Below, piece after piece: positions 47,300 through 56,558 of a stretch of DNA of 64,000 bases. Location of the stretch: the NCBI GenBank assembly GCA_903848935.1, contig CAINHO010000003.1, forward strand, positions 24,252 through 88,251. The letters run 5' to 3'. The DNA is from an uncultured Pseudomonadota bacterium. GTDB taxonomy: Bacteria > Pseudomonadota > Gammaproteobacteria > Methylococcales > Methylomonadaceae. How positions within the stretch are numbered: position 1 is the first letter of the stretch; every line of letters starts with the position of its first letter. The notes beneath the pieces are model-generated. The model searched no databases. It saw only the letters and a program-made list of their open reading frames with translations, and was not told the DNA's origin. A program made the position numbers and the translations under genes.

Positions 47300-47695
47300 A
47301 TGGATATATCACCCGAAATGTTACAAAAAAAAATTCTGATTGTTGACGATGCTGCTTCGATGCGTACGTTAACAAAGGCGATTTTGCGCGAAGCTGGTTT
47401 CGCCCACGTTTTTGACGTTCCAGGTGGACGAGAAGCATTGTTGATGATGGCAAAAGTTAAAATCAACGTGTGTATTTGCGATTGGAATATGCCTGGTATG
47501 AGTGGTATTGAATTGTATCAAGCGGTTAAAGCCGACGACAAATTAGCGACTCCACCTTGGATTATGCTGACATCTTCTTCCGATGGCGAAAAAGTAAAAG
47601 AAGCTATTTCAGTCGGCATTACGTCTTACATCGTTAAACCTTTTAAGCCTGATAATTTGATTAACCAATTGGTTGCAAAACTAAAAGCCGGTTAA
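47300..47695 (+). CDS. CheY-like response regulator
   Basis: 131-residue single-domain receiver. Acidic pair VDDAASMRTL, phospho-acceptor Asp in CICDWNMPGMSGIELY, conserved Ser/Thr in MLTSSSDGEK, and the Lys in YIVKPFKPDNL. It has no output domain, so it acts through protein contacts, for example with flagellar, pilus or phosphorelay partners. No kinase adjoins it; the CHASE kinase is about 3 kb away on the other strand. Confidence 0.93.
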   Translation: MDISPEMLQKKILIVDDAASMRTLTKAILREAGFAHVFDVPGGREALLMMAKVKINVCICDWNMPGMSGIELYQAVKADDKLATPPWIMLTSSSDGEKVKEAISVGITSYIVKPFKPDNLINQLVAKLKAG

Positions 47696-47705
47696 TTCTT
47701 GCTAA

Positions 47706-47736
47706 ACGTAATCATGGCATCGCGCCATGATTACGT
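47706..47736. terminator. 13-bp hairpin between convergent genes
   Basis: ACGTAATCATGGC pairs perfectly with GCCATGATTACGT around a 5-nt loop, between the CheY-like gene and topA 3' ends. No T tract. Confidence 0.65.
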
Positions 47737-47746
47737 CACACCTTTA

Positions 47747-50038
47747 CTATTCTGCCTCGTTTATTTCCACCGCTTCCACAAAATCACAACTCTTCTGTGG
47801 ACAAATTTTTTGTATACCGTGTTTTTTACTTTCTTTCAATGTCAACAATGGCCAATTACATTTTGGACACGGTTCATTAAGCGGTACATTCCACAGCGCG
47901 TAATCACAAGTCGGATAATTTTCGCACGAGTAAAAAATCTTTCCGCTGCGTGCTTTACGCCTGAAAATCTGCCCTTTGTCGCATTGTGGACAACGCACAC
48001 CGGTATCCAGTGGTTTTTCAATCGGTTCAATATAACGACAATCGGGATAACCTGTGCAACCAATGAACTTCCCATAACGTCCTGTTTTATAAATCAACGG
48101 TGATTTACATTCGGGACATTCACGTCCTTCGACAAGTTCGGGTTCAACCGCCGCCGCATCCGTTAAATTTCGGGTGTAATTACAGGTTGGATAATCGGTG
48201 CAACCAATAAAACGTCCATTGCGTCCCAATCGAATGGATAAGGCTTTGTTACATTGCGGGCAGAGTTCATCAATCGCTTCTTGCGTGACATCTTTACGTT
48301 GTACTGACGCTTCTTTTTCGATGACCAATTCGCCAAACGGTTTCCAAAAACTGTGCATTAACGGAATCCATTCTTTTTCACCCCGTGCCACCGCGTCTAA
48401 TTCGTCTTCCAAGTTCGCCGTAAAATCATAATCAACGTATTTCGTAAAATGTTCGGTCAAAAATTTATTCACGATTCGCCCCACATCTGTCGGGTGAAAA
48501 CGTTTGGTTTCGAGCGTGACGTATTCGCGGTTTTGCAAAGTTGAAATAATAGACGCATACGTTGAAGGGCGACCAATACCGTGTTCTTCTAATGCTTTAA
48601 CCAAACTTGCTTCGCCATAACGCGGTGGGGGTTCGGTGAAATGTTGAGCAATTAAAACGTCGTTCAATTTAACCGTATCGCCTTCGTTTAATGCCGGCAA
48701 AAAGTTTTCTTTGTCGTCGCCCTCTTTAGAATCGTCTTTGCCTTCGAGATAAACCGCCATAAAACCAGGATTCGCCACCGATGAACCGGTGGCGCGAAAA
48801 ACATGTTTTCCTTCGGCACAATTCAAATCAATCGCCACACTGTTTAAGGTCGCATGAATCATTTGGCAGGCAATGGTGCGTTTCCAAATCAATTCGTAAA
48901 GTTTGAATTGTTCCGCCGATAGAAATGATTGAATCTCGTTGGGCAAATAACGCGCCGAGGTTGGACGCACCGCTTCATGCGCTTCTTGGGCATTTTTAGA
49001 TTTGGTTTTATAAACGACAGGTTCTTTCGGTACATTTGCCGCGCCGTACATTTCGCCAATTAAAATACGAATATCTTCGACCGCGTCTTTCGATAAATTC
49101 ACAGAATCTGTCCGCATATAGGTAATTAACCCAGCGGTTTCGCCGCCAATATCAATCCCTTCATAAAGTTGTTGCGCGACAGTCATAGTGCGTTTGGTGG
49201 TAAAACCCAATTTTCGCGCCGCTTCTTGTTGCAACGTAGACGTGATGAACGGGGGCGCAGGATTACTTTTGCGTTGTTTCTTTTCGAGTTTTGCAACGGT
49301 CAATTCGCCGTTCGCTTCGTCAAGCAAACGTTGTTGTGTATTGCCCGCAAGCTCTGCGTTATCGATGCTGAATTGGGTGATTTTGTTATTATCAAAATAA
49401 GTGAGTTTCGCTTTGAATGCTTGTTTGAGTGCAAAAACCGCCGCATCGACTGACCAGTATTCGCGGCTTTGAAAGGCTTCAATTTCTAATTCACGTTCAA
49501 CGATTAAACGTAACGCAGGACTTTGCACTCGACCTGCGGATAAACCGCGACGGATTTTTTTCCACAACAACGGCGATAACTTAAAACCCACTAAATAATC
49601 TAATGCACGACGGGCTTGCTGTGCATGAACCATGTTGTAATTGAGTTCTGACGGTTCAGCAATCGCTTCGGTCACGGCTTTTTTGGTGATTTCATGAAAC
49701 GCAACGCGATGAATGGTTTTATTTTTCAGTAGATTTTTTTCGTTCAATAATTCCAACAAATGCCACGAAATTGCTTCACCTTCACGGTCTGGATCGGTCG
49801 CTAAATAAAGTGTATCTGCACCTTTCAACGCTTTGGTAATCGCTAAAATATGACGCTGATTGCGTTCGACAATTTCGTATTTCATCGTGAAATCATTTTG
49901 CGTATCGACCGCGCCTTCTTTCGGAACTAAATCGCGGACGTGACCGTAAGACGCGAGGACGTGAAAATCTTTGCCGAGATATTTTTCAATGGTTTTGGCT
50001 TTAGCGGGGGATTCAACAATGACGAGGTTTTTGCTCAT
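47747..50038 (-). CDS. topA: DNA topoisomerase I
   Basis: Type IA topoisomerase relaxing negative supercoils. 763 residues. The TOPRIM domain begins LVIVESPAKAKTIEKYLG and contains LYLATDPDREGEAISWHL. The catalytic Tyr is in LITYMRTDSVNLS. The C-terminus has three C4 zinc ribbons (CPQCNKALS, CPECKSPLI, CPQCDKGQI) and a fourth, more divergent one (CPKCNWPLL ... CPQKSCDF). It follows smg, the usual order. Confidence 0.97.
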   Translation of the reverse strand: MSKNLVIVESPAKAKTIEKYLGKDFHVLASYGHVRDLVPKEGAVDTQNDFTMKYEIVERNQRHILAITKALKGADTLYLATDPDREGEAISWHLLELLNEKNLLKNKTIHRVAFHEITKKAVTEAIAEPSELNYNMVHAQQARRALDYLVGFKLSPLLWKKIRRGLSAGRVQSPALRLIVERELEIEAFQSREYWSVDAAVFALKQAFKAKLTYFDNNKITQFSIDNAELAGNTQQRLLDEANGELTVAKLEKKQRKSNPAPPFITSTLQQEAARKLGFTTKRTMTVAQQLYEGIDIGGETAGLITYMRTDSVNLSKDAVEDIRILIGEMYGAANVPKEPVVYKTKSKNAQEAHEAVRPTSARYLPNEIQSFLSAEQFKLYELIWKRTIACQMIHATLNSVAIDLNCAEGKHVFRATGSSVANPGFMAVYLEGKDDSKEGDDKENFLPALNEGDTVKLNDVLIAQHFTEPPPRYGEASLVKALEEHGIGRPSTYASIISTLQNREYVTLETKRFHPTDVGRIVNKFLTEHFTKYVDYDFTANLEDELDAVARGEKEWIPLMHSFWKPFGELVIEKEASVQRKDVTQEAIDELCPQCNKALSIRLGRNGRFIGCTDYPTCNYTRNLTDAAAVEPELVEGRECPECKSPLIYKTGRYGKFIGCTGYPDCRYIEPIEKPLDTGVRCPQCDKGQIFRRKARSGKIFYSCENYPTCDYALWNVPLNEPCPKCNWPLLTLKESKKHGIQKICPQKSCDFVEAVEINEAE

Positions 50039-50064
50039 TTAATCTATTCCGTTTGATAAAATTT

Positions 50065-50532
50065 TTAATGCAGATAAGTAGGAATCAAGTCGTAAATCAT
50101 GTCTTCCATACGAGCAAGCGCGAGTTCTTCGTCTGGCATATTTAATAACACAATCAACACAATCCATTTCAATTTATCAATCGTCAACGTTTCTTCCAAC
50201 GCAATAGCTCGATCCAACACTAACTCACGATTCACCGAATTCAAAATGCCAGTGCGTTCCAATGTCATGATTAAATCTTGGCATTCCACGTCTAAACGCT
50301 TTTTTTCAAATGGGCTAAAAATACGGAACGATGACGATGCTTGCGCGGCAATATCAAGGTCTTCAATCGCTAACGATTCCAACCAATCAAAGGCTTTCGT
50401 GACATCCTTATGACCAAATCCCGCTCTCAATAATTCAGTTTTCACCATCTCATTATCGGGCGGAATTTCGCGGTCTTCGTCCATGTAATTGTCAAAAAGG
50501 TACATCAGGACATCAAATATATTTTCTTTCAT
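50065..50532 (-). CDS. smg: DUF494 family protein Smg
   Basis: 155 residues of the Smg family: ENIFDVLMYLFDNYMDEDRE, ELLRAGFGHKDVTKAFDWLE and EELALARMEDMIYDLIPTYLH. Function unclear. In related genomes it follows dprA directly; here a histidine kinase and a decayed dprA end intervene. Located 26 nt upstream of topA, same strand. Confidence 0.92.
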   Translation of the reverse strand: MKENIFDVLMYLFDNYMDEDREIPPDNEMVKTELLRAGFGHKDVTKAFDWLESLAIEDLDIAAQASSSFRIFSPFEKKRLDVECQDLIMTLERTGILNSVNRELVLDRAIALEETLTIDKLKWIVLIVLLNMPDEELALARMEDMIYDLIPTYLH

Positions 50533-50542
50533 AGTTCCAGGA

Positions 50543-50773
50543 TTATTTTATGCGGATATAGCAACCGCCTGCTGTGGATTCAATAGAGTCTTACGATTTT
50601 AACATCATCAACTGGGCGGCAATGATTTCCGAAGTGGGGCTAAACATGGCTAGATTCAATAATGTTTGTTGATTAAGGTCAAGTAATGATTATTCTGACG
50701 TGGTACGAAAAACGATAATACGTTGTTTATATTGATTTAATTAAATCAATAATATGTTGCTTTGCAGGTTTGT
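50543..50773 (-). pseudogene. dprA: Decayed copy of the dprA 3' end
   Basis: The minus strand reads SLLDLNQQTLLNLAMFSPTS, then IAAQLMMLKS, a stop, and TAGGCYIRIK, matching the dprA C-terminus (SLLDLDQQTLLNLIMFSPTS, IAAQLIMLE, VAGGCYIRVK). It has two in-frame stops, a frameshift and a deletion of 12-14 codons. Upstream pieces (NQYKQRI, QHIID) continue the match right up to the kinase stop codon. Confidence 0.88.
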
Positions 50774-52783
50774 TCAAATGAGTGTCGCTGCATCGGTTGA
50801 CATGGGAAATAGCAATCTAAACATGGTTCCTTGATTTGGCTCATTTTGTTTTGAATCTACTAAAATATGACCACCCGAACTATGCACCATACCGCTTACC
50901 GTCGATAACCCTAAACCTGTGCCTTCACCTTGCTCTTTGGTAGTGAAAAAAGGATCGAACATTCGACTAATGACTCCTGGCTCAACTCCTGTGCCATTAT
51001 CCGCCACGCTTAATTCAATAAAATCATTCTCCAATCTTTCTGCACATGCGACACAATGCGCGGTTAAGTTCGTCACTATTTTCAACGAAATCGTAATAAT
51101 TCCACCGCGTTCTTTCATGGCATCTCGCGCATTTAATGCTAAATTTGTGAGGATTTGATGCAAATCAATGGCATCAATTTGAATGTTTGCATCGCAGGCG
51201 TTTCGATTACCACAGGTATTACAATCGCTATTATTGATATGGCACGGCGATTCAAATTCAATCTTAATTCGACTGGTGAGTGCGGGACGCAACATTTCTA
51301 ATACTTCTTTAATTACTTCTTGCGTGGGTTTTATGTCGATTTTTCTGGAGGAAGTCTCTTGACGACAATAAGTCAGCATTTTCTCAATCAATACGGTCGC
51401 ACGTTTACCCGCTAAATAAATTTGTTTGGTATTACTTTCAAGCTCGGATTTTAACAATTCATTAGTCATGTCTGAACTAACATCTTGATTCATTTCGTTA
51501 TAACCCAAAATACACGCTAAGATATTATTAAAATCATGGGCAATTCCGGCAGTTAGTCGTCCAATGCTTTCTATTTTTTGCATGTGATTAACTTGAAGAC
51601 TCAAAATTTTATTTTCATTATGAGAGGCGACCAGTTCCACGGCTCGTTTTTCTTTTTCAGCATTTTGAAAGAGAAGTTCTTTGTTTGCTCTTTTTTGAAA
51701 GAAAAGCTCTTGGTCAGTAAGGGCTTGTTGTACGGCGAGTTTCTTTTTTTCTGCGTGTTGAATAATAAGATCCTCTTTACGCGCTATCGTCATAAAATGA
51801 GACCGTAAAAAAAGAAACAATAATAAACTAATGACGGTACCTGTAGTCGCGACAATCCATGCTTTACTGGTATCCCACGGCGTAAACTGCTCAAAATACA
51901 GTGTCCATATCGTGCCATTAAACACAATTTTTCTTTCTTCACTAAACGTACTTGCAAGCGAATTGTCCGTATTTTGGTATAACAAATTTTCGAGTTGCAT
52001 ATTATCTCCATCATAAACATGCAGATACAAAGCACTGTTACCAATAATGTTATGGAGTAAATCGGTCATTCGGAATGGACTATAAACCCAGCCAAATATA
52101 GCATTGGCGCGTTGTTCAGTCGTATCAAGTGGTTTGTTTTTTTCATAAACAGATGCAAACATCAACGTGCCAGGTTGAATATCCGCGCCTGTTTCCTGTA
52201 TCAAGGTTACTTTTCCCGACAAAATAATTTCATTTTCATCTCGCGCTCGCGCCATTGCAGCACGGCGTATCGGTTCGGAATACATGTCATAACCAAACGC
52301 GCGTACATTTCTTTCGGCAAACGGCTCAATATAAACAATCGAAGTGTAAGCATCGCGCTTGCCTTCGGGTTTAATGTGATAATCCGAAAAACCTGTTTCG
52401 TGGATATTTTCTTCATGTGATTTCAGTTGTTCAGGCTTAATCCATTGTGAAAAACCTAAGGCTTGAATACCGTTGAAATGTTGATTGTGGAGTAAACGAT
52501 TGGCGTAAATCTGGAATTCTTGTCGTGTTACACCGTTAGAAGCTTCAAACATAGCCGCGCTACTCAATAAATACTGTTCCTGGGTGCGTAGTCGAGTCGT
52601 GATTTTTTGTTCAATTGTTTGACATTGATCGATAAATTTTAGAAGGGCGTACGCTTTATCCTTTGATTCTATCCAATAACTCGTTGCCGCCGTACAGGTT
52701 AATCCCAGTAATAAAACTAAAAAAGTAAGTTTGTTATGGATGTTATTTTCTGTACTGTTAAAAGATTTTTCTTTACGGTTCAC
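50774..52783 (-). CDS. CHASE-domain sensor histidine kinase
   Basis: 669-residue membrane sensor kinase. TM1 near 18-38, a periplasmic CHASE domain about 75-290 (GIQALGFSQWIKP, AYTSIVYIEPFAERN, FGYDMYSEPIRRAAM), TM2 near 310-330, then a coiled coil. The phospho-acceptor is H416 in GIAHDFNNILACILGYNEM. The ATPase domain has NLALNARDAM, VADNGTGVEP and GEGTGLGLS. Unusual is a Cys cluster (CNTCGNRNAC) before the N box and a CVAC pair before the G1 box. There is no receiver domain or adjacent regulator. It is inserted between dprA and smg. Confidence 0.92.
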   Translation of the reverse strand: MNRKEKSFNSTENNIHNKLTFLVLLLGLTCTAATSYWIESKDKAYALLKFIDQCQTIEQKITTRLRTQEQYLLSSAAMFEASNGVTRQEFQIYANRLLHNQHFNGIQALGFSQWIKPEQLKSHEENIHETGFSDYHIKPEGKRDAYTSIVYIEPFAERNVRAFGYDMYSEPIRRAAMARARDENEIILSGKVTLIQETGADIQPGTLMFASVYEKNKPLDTTEQRANAIFGWVYSPFRMTDLLHNIIGNSALYLHVYDGDNMQLENLLYQNTDNSLASTFSEERKIVFNGTIWTLYFEQFTPWDTSKAWIVATTGTVISLLLFLFLRSHFMTIARKEDLIIQHAEKKKLAVQQALTDQELFFQKRANKELLFQNAEKEKRAVELVASHNENKILSLQVNHMQKIESIGRLTAGIAHDFNNILACILGYNEMNQDVSSDMTNELLKSELESNTKQIYLAGKRATVLIEKMLTYCRQETSSRKIDIKPTQEVIKEVLEMLRPALTSRIKIEFESPCHINNSDCNTCGNRNACDANIQIDAIDLHQILTNLALNARDAMKERGGIITISLKIVTNLTAHCVACAERLENDFIELSVADNGTGVEPGVISRMFDPFFTTKEQGEGTGLGLSTVSGMVHSSGGHILVDSKQNEPNQGTMFRLLFPMSTDAATLI

Positions 52784-52828
52784 GATGTTCTGTTCTCATC
52801 TTAAAAATTATTTTGACGTATGTGAATT

Positions 52829-53932
52829 CTATTTAACGCGAATATAACAACCGCCCGCCACTGCCTCAATATAACCTTGAATTTCTAGCATTATCAGTTG
52901 TGCTGCGATTGATTTTACGGATTGTGCCGAACTTTCGACTAAATCGTCAATCGATGTTGGGCTAAACATGATTAGGTTCAATAATGTTTGTTGGTCAAGA
53001 TCAAGCAAGGATTGTTCGGGTTCAGCACGCAACGAGCTAATGCGTGATTTGTATTGGCTCAATTCGTCGATAATATCTTGTGGCGATTCGACAAGTTTTG
53101 CGCCTTCCTTAATCATGGCATTGCAGCCGCGTGAAAGTGGGCTATAAATCGATCCTGGAATGGCAAACACTTCACGGTTTTGTTCTAACGCCATGCGGGC
53201 GGTGATGAGCGACCCGCTTTTTTGTGCCGCTTCGACGACTAATAAACCTTGGCAAAGTCCGCTGATAATACGATTTCGACGGGGGAAATTTGAGCCTTTC
53301 GCCGTTGTTCCAGGTGGAAATTCCGAAACCATTGCGCCTGTATTGACAATTTCTAACGCTAAATCTCGATTGCTCGACGGATAAACGCGGTCTAAACCTG
53401 TTCCCGCCACGGCAATGGTAAATCCCGCCGCACTTAACGCGCCTTGATGTGCCGTCGCGTCAATGCCTAACGCTAAACCGCTGGTAATTGCAAAACCGTA
53501 TTGACTCAATTCAAATGCAAAATCAAACGCGGTTTTGTTGCCCAATGCCGACGGATTGCGACTGCCAACAATCGCAATTTGTGGATACGCCAAAACATGC
53601 GAATTGCCACGAATAAACAGCAGCGGTGGCGGATCGTAAATTTCTCTGAGTGGGTCGGGATAAAGCGAATGTGTGATTTTTAAAACGTCGTTATTGGGTT
53701 GCGCCAACCATTGCAAATCGTAATCTACTGCCGCCCAGTCGAACTTTATAATCGCTTCGACGAAGGCTTTTTTAATTCCCCACGCCAGTAATTCTGATTC
53801 GTTTGCGGTGAAAATCTCTTCGGGCGTGTGTTCTTCAATCAAACTCGCAAACGTTCTGCAACCGATGCCGTCAATCCGTAATAATGCCAACCAGTATTTA
53901 ATATCGGCATCGTCGCAATTTAATGTTTTCAT
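52829..53932 (-). CDS. dprA: DNA-processing protein DprA
   Basis: Loads RecA onto incoming single-stranded DNA in transformation. 367 residues: a SAM-like N-terminal domain, the Rossmann-fold core (IAIVGSRNPSALGNKTAFDF, SGLALGIDATAHQGAL, FPRRNRIISGLCQGLLVVEA) and the C-terminal winged-helix domain ending VAGGCYIRVK. Its ATG overlaps the LysM gene by four bases. The decayed duplicate of its 3' end lies beyond the kinase. Confidence 0.96.
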   Translation of the reverse strand: MKTLNCDDADIKYWLALLRIDGIGCRTFASLIEEHTPEEIFTANESELLAWGIKKAFVEAIIKFDWAAVDYDLQWLAQPNNDVLKITHSLYPDPLREIYDPPPLLFIRGNSHVLAYPQIAIVGSRNPSALGNKTAFDFAFELSQYGFAITSGLALGIDATAHQGALSAAGFTIAVAGTGLDRVYPSSNRDLALEIVNTGAMVSEFPPGTTAKGSNFPRRNRIISGLCQGLLVVEAAQKSGSLITARMALEQNREVFAIPGSIYSPLSRGCNAMIKEGAKLVESPQDIIDELSQYKSRISSLRAEPEQSLLDLDQQTLLNLIMFSPTSIDDLVESSAQSVKSIAAQLIMLEIQGYIEAVAGGCYIRVK

Positions 53933-55050
53933 TGGGTTTTCACTTCATCCAAGCGACGAATATCATGTTTTGTTTCCATCACCAGCGCGTAACTCAAATG
54001 TTCAAACGGCCGAAAAATCATAATCTTCCCCGATATTTCATCAGGCAATTTCACTTCGTCCCCGTTGTCTTTGACGGGGTCAATAATCAGTTTTCCTTTT
54101 TGATAAATGGTCAGCTCGTGTCCCGGAATCAAACCGTCCGCACTGCCTTTATCTATAATCACCACACTGTATAAACCTATCAACGCCATGCTGTCTTTCA
54201 CACCGATAATGTGACCATCAATAATTTGTTCGGGTGGTTTTGGGAAAAAACTCAAGGTATTTTCAACTTCAGGACTTGGCATAATACGGTCGCCTGTACG
54301 AATTTCATGTGTTCCTTTGGTAATTATCAATGTCGCCGGATCGTCATCGTTTAACATCGTTGCCGAGGCAATATATTGTGCTTCATATCCCAAAACGTCA
54401 TTCGTATCAGCATCGTAATAGGCTTCGCCACCACGGTAAATCGTGTAAGTGCTGACCGTTGCATCGGTTAATCTCTTGACGTAAATTTTATCACCCGTTC
54501 CAGCAATCAAATGTCCTTCGTGAAAACCGACAACATACGGTGCATTTTCTAATTCATCTTTACTCACGACTTTGGGTGAGGTTAAAAAAGCGGCAATCTT
54601 ATCGTGCGGAATTAAGTGAATCGGTTTTTCAAGGTCGCTTTCACGCGAGCAGGGCAGGACTTTATTATTTTTATCGAGCAAAAAACTTTGCCGCCCTTTT
54701 TTATATTCGCTTGGTTTTAACACGCATGGTTTATCAGTTTGTAACACTTGAGGACGAGATAAATCCAGTTGCGGTTTTCCATTGACCATTTTGAAATAAA
54801 TCGTGTCATTTGGATAAATCAAATTCGGATTTTTAATTTGAGAATTATCTTCCCAAAGTTTTTTCCATTGCCACGGATGTTGCAAAAATTTCCCTGAAAT
54901 ATCCCAAAGTGTGTCGCCTTTCACAACGGTATATTTTTCAGGATGCGTAGGATTTAGCGCGATTTCGTCCGCATAACTAATTCCTAACGTGCAAAAATTT
55001 AGCAATAAACCAATTAACAAAGGGCAGGGCGTAGAACGTGTATTTTTCAT
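53929..55050 (-). CDS. LysM peptidoglycan-binding domain protein
   Basis: 373 residues. A signal peptide (MKNTRSTPCPLLIGLLLNFC, cut near SYADE) is followed by one LysM domain (YTVVKGDTLWDISGKFLQHP ... NLIYPNDTIYF, about residues 41-90) and a long C-terminal beta-rich region with VVIIDKGSADGLIPGHELTIY. The family is encoded next to dprA in gammaproteobacteria. The ATG is chosen over a TTG 12 nt upstream, to give a normal signal. Overlaps dprA by four bases (ATGA). Confidence 0.88.
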   Translation of the reverse strand: MKNTRSTPCPLLIGLLLNFCTLGISYADEIALNPTHPEKYTVVKGDTLWDISGKFLQHPWQWKKLWEDNSQIKNPNLIYPNDTIYFKMVNGKPQLDLSRPQVLQTDKPCVLKPSEYKKGRQSFLLDKNNKVLPCSRESDLEKPIHLIPHDKIAAFLTSPKVVSKDELENAPYVVGFHEGHLIAGTGDKIYVKRLTDATVSTYTIYRGGEAYYDADTNDVLGYEAQYIASATMLNDDDPATLIITKGTHEIRTGDRIMPSPEVENTLSFFPKPPEQIIDGHIIGVKDSMALIGLYSVVIIDKGSADGLIPGHELTIYQKGKLIIDPVKDNGDEVKLPDEISGKIMIFRPFEHLSYALVMETKHDIRRLDEVKTQ

Positions 55051-55128
55051 GCGTGACAACAAAGTTGGTGTGATTTCGGATAGAATTCGCGTTTATTTAA
55101 ATTTTTCAACATTATAGTGGAGAGTGCC

Positions 55129-55635
55129 TTGAGTATTCTAACGATTCTCGAATTTCCAGATGAGCGATTGCGTAAAATCGCCAAACCAGTCAACAACATA
55201 GACAACAGCCTTCAAACGCTTATCGACGATATGCTTGAAACCATGTATCACTCGGGTGGAATTGGTTTGGCGGCGACTCAAGTGAATGTGCATTTACGAC
55301 TTTTGGTGATTGATACCAGCGAAGAAAAAAACGCGCCGTTGTGTCTTATGAATCCTGAAATTACCAGTAAAGATGGCGAATTCGAATACAAAGAAGGTTG
55401 TTTGTCGGTGCCAGAAAGTTACGAAAAAATTACCCGTCCCGGTCACATTATCGTCAAAGGGTTAGATCGAAATGGCGCGGAAATCGAAATCGAAGCGAAC
55501 GATTTACTTTCAACCTGTATTCAACACGAAATCGACCATTTGAACGGCAAATTGTTTGTCGATTATTTATCGCCGTTGAAACGCCAGCGTATTAAAACGA
55601 AGCTGGAAAAAATGCACCGTTTGGAAGGTAAATAA
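55129..55635 (+). CDS. def: Peptide deformylase
   Basis: Removes the formyl group from nascent proteins. A TTG start is chosen: a GTGGAGAG ribosome site is five bases upstream, and it gives [20 protein letters not shown] as in E. coli with 168 residues. Metal motifs [19 protein letters not shown] and [12 protein letters not shown] are intact. It overlaps fmt by one base in the classic def-fmt-rsmB operon. Confidence 0.96.
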   Translation: MSILTILEFPDERLRKIAKPVNNIDNSLQTLIDDMLETMYHSGGIGLAATQVNVHLRLLVIDTSEEKNAPLCLMNPEITSKDGEFEYKEGCLSVPESYEKITRPGHIIVKGLDRNGAEIEIEANDLLSTCIQHEIDHLNGKLFVDYLSPLKRQRIKTKLEKMHRLEGK

Positions 55636-56558
55636 TGAAGATTATTTTTGCGGGAACACCAGAGTTTGCGGTGCCGAGTTTGCAGAAGTTACTTGATTTA
55701 GGTCACGACGTTTGCGCGGTTTACACTCAACCCGATAGACCTTCGGGACGCGGACAACATTTACAACCGCCGCCCGTAAAAGTGTTGGCGTTGGCGCATA
55801 ACATTCCTGTTCTGCAACCGTTGACGCTGAAAACTGAGGACGAATTTCAAACCTTTCAAGCCTTTAACGCAGATTTAATGGTGGTGGTGGCTTACGGAAT
55901 GATTTTGCCACAAACCATTTTGGATGTACCACGATTGGGTTGCATTAACGGACATGGTTCATTATTACCACGGTGGCGCGGTGCAGCACCGATTCAACGC
56001 GCTGTCATTGAAGGCGATAGCGAAACGGGCGTGACGATTATGCAGATTGTGAAAAAGTTGGACGCGGGAAATATGTTGCACAAAGAAATTTATGCCATTA
56101 AACCGACTGATACGTCGGCGATGGTTCATGACGAATTGTCGCAATTGAGCGCGATAGGTTTAGAAAAAGTCTTAACGCAAATCGAAAACGGCACGTTACA
56201 CGCTGAACCGCAAGACGAAAATCTCGTAACGTATGCGACGAAACTCACCAAAGAAGAAGCGGTAATTGATTGGACGCAATCGGCTAAAACGTTGGTGCGA
56301 AAAATTCACGGTTTGAATCCGTGGCCAGTCGCCCACACACTTTATAACGATTTGGTGATGAAAATTTGGAATGCCGAATTTTTGAATGAGCCAACGAATT
56401 TATCCATTGGACAAGCCCGTTGCAATTCTAAAACTTTAGACGTGGCGACCGGCGAAGGTTTTGTGCGGATTCACGAATTGCAATTGCCAAATGGCAAACG
56501 CATGAGCGCGACGGCGTTTTTAGCGGCGCATGATTTGAATGGCGCGACACTCGGATGA
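55635..56558 (+). CDS. fmt: Methionyl-tRNA formyltransferase
   Basis: Formylates initiator Met-tRNA. 307 residues: IIFAGTPEFAVPSLQKLLDL, the folate-binding CINGHGSLLPRWRGAAPIQR, and IMQIVKKLDAGNML, followed by the C-terminal tRNA-binding domain (KIHGLNPWPVAHT). Overlaps rsmB by four bases (ATGA). Confidence 0.97.
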   Translation: MKIIFAGTPEFAVPSLQKLLDLGHDVCAVYTQPDRPSGRGQHLQPPPVKVLALAHNIPVLQPLTLKTEDEFQTFQAFNADLMVVVAYGMILPQTILDVPRLGCINGHGSLLPRWRGAAPIQRAVIEGDSETGVTIMQIVKKLDAGNMLHKEIYAIKPTDTSAMVHDELSQLSAIGLEKVLTQIENGTLHAEPQDENLVTYATKLTKEEAVIDWTQSAKTLVRKIHGLNPWPVAHTLYNDLVMKIWNAEFLNEPTNLSIGQARCNSKTLDVATGEGFVRIHELQLPNGKRMSATAFLAAHDLNGATLG

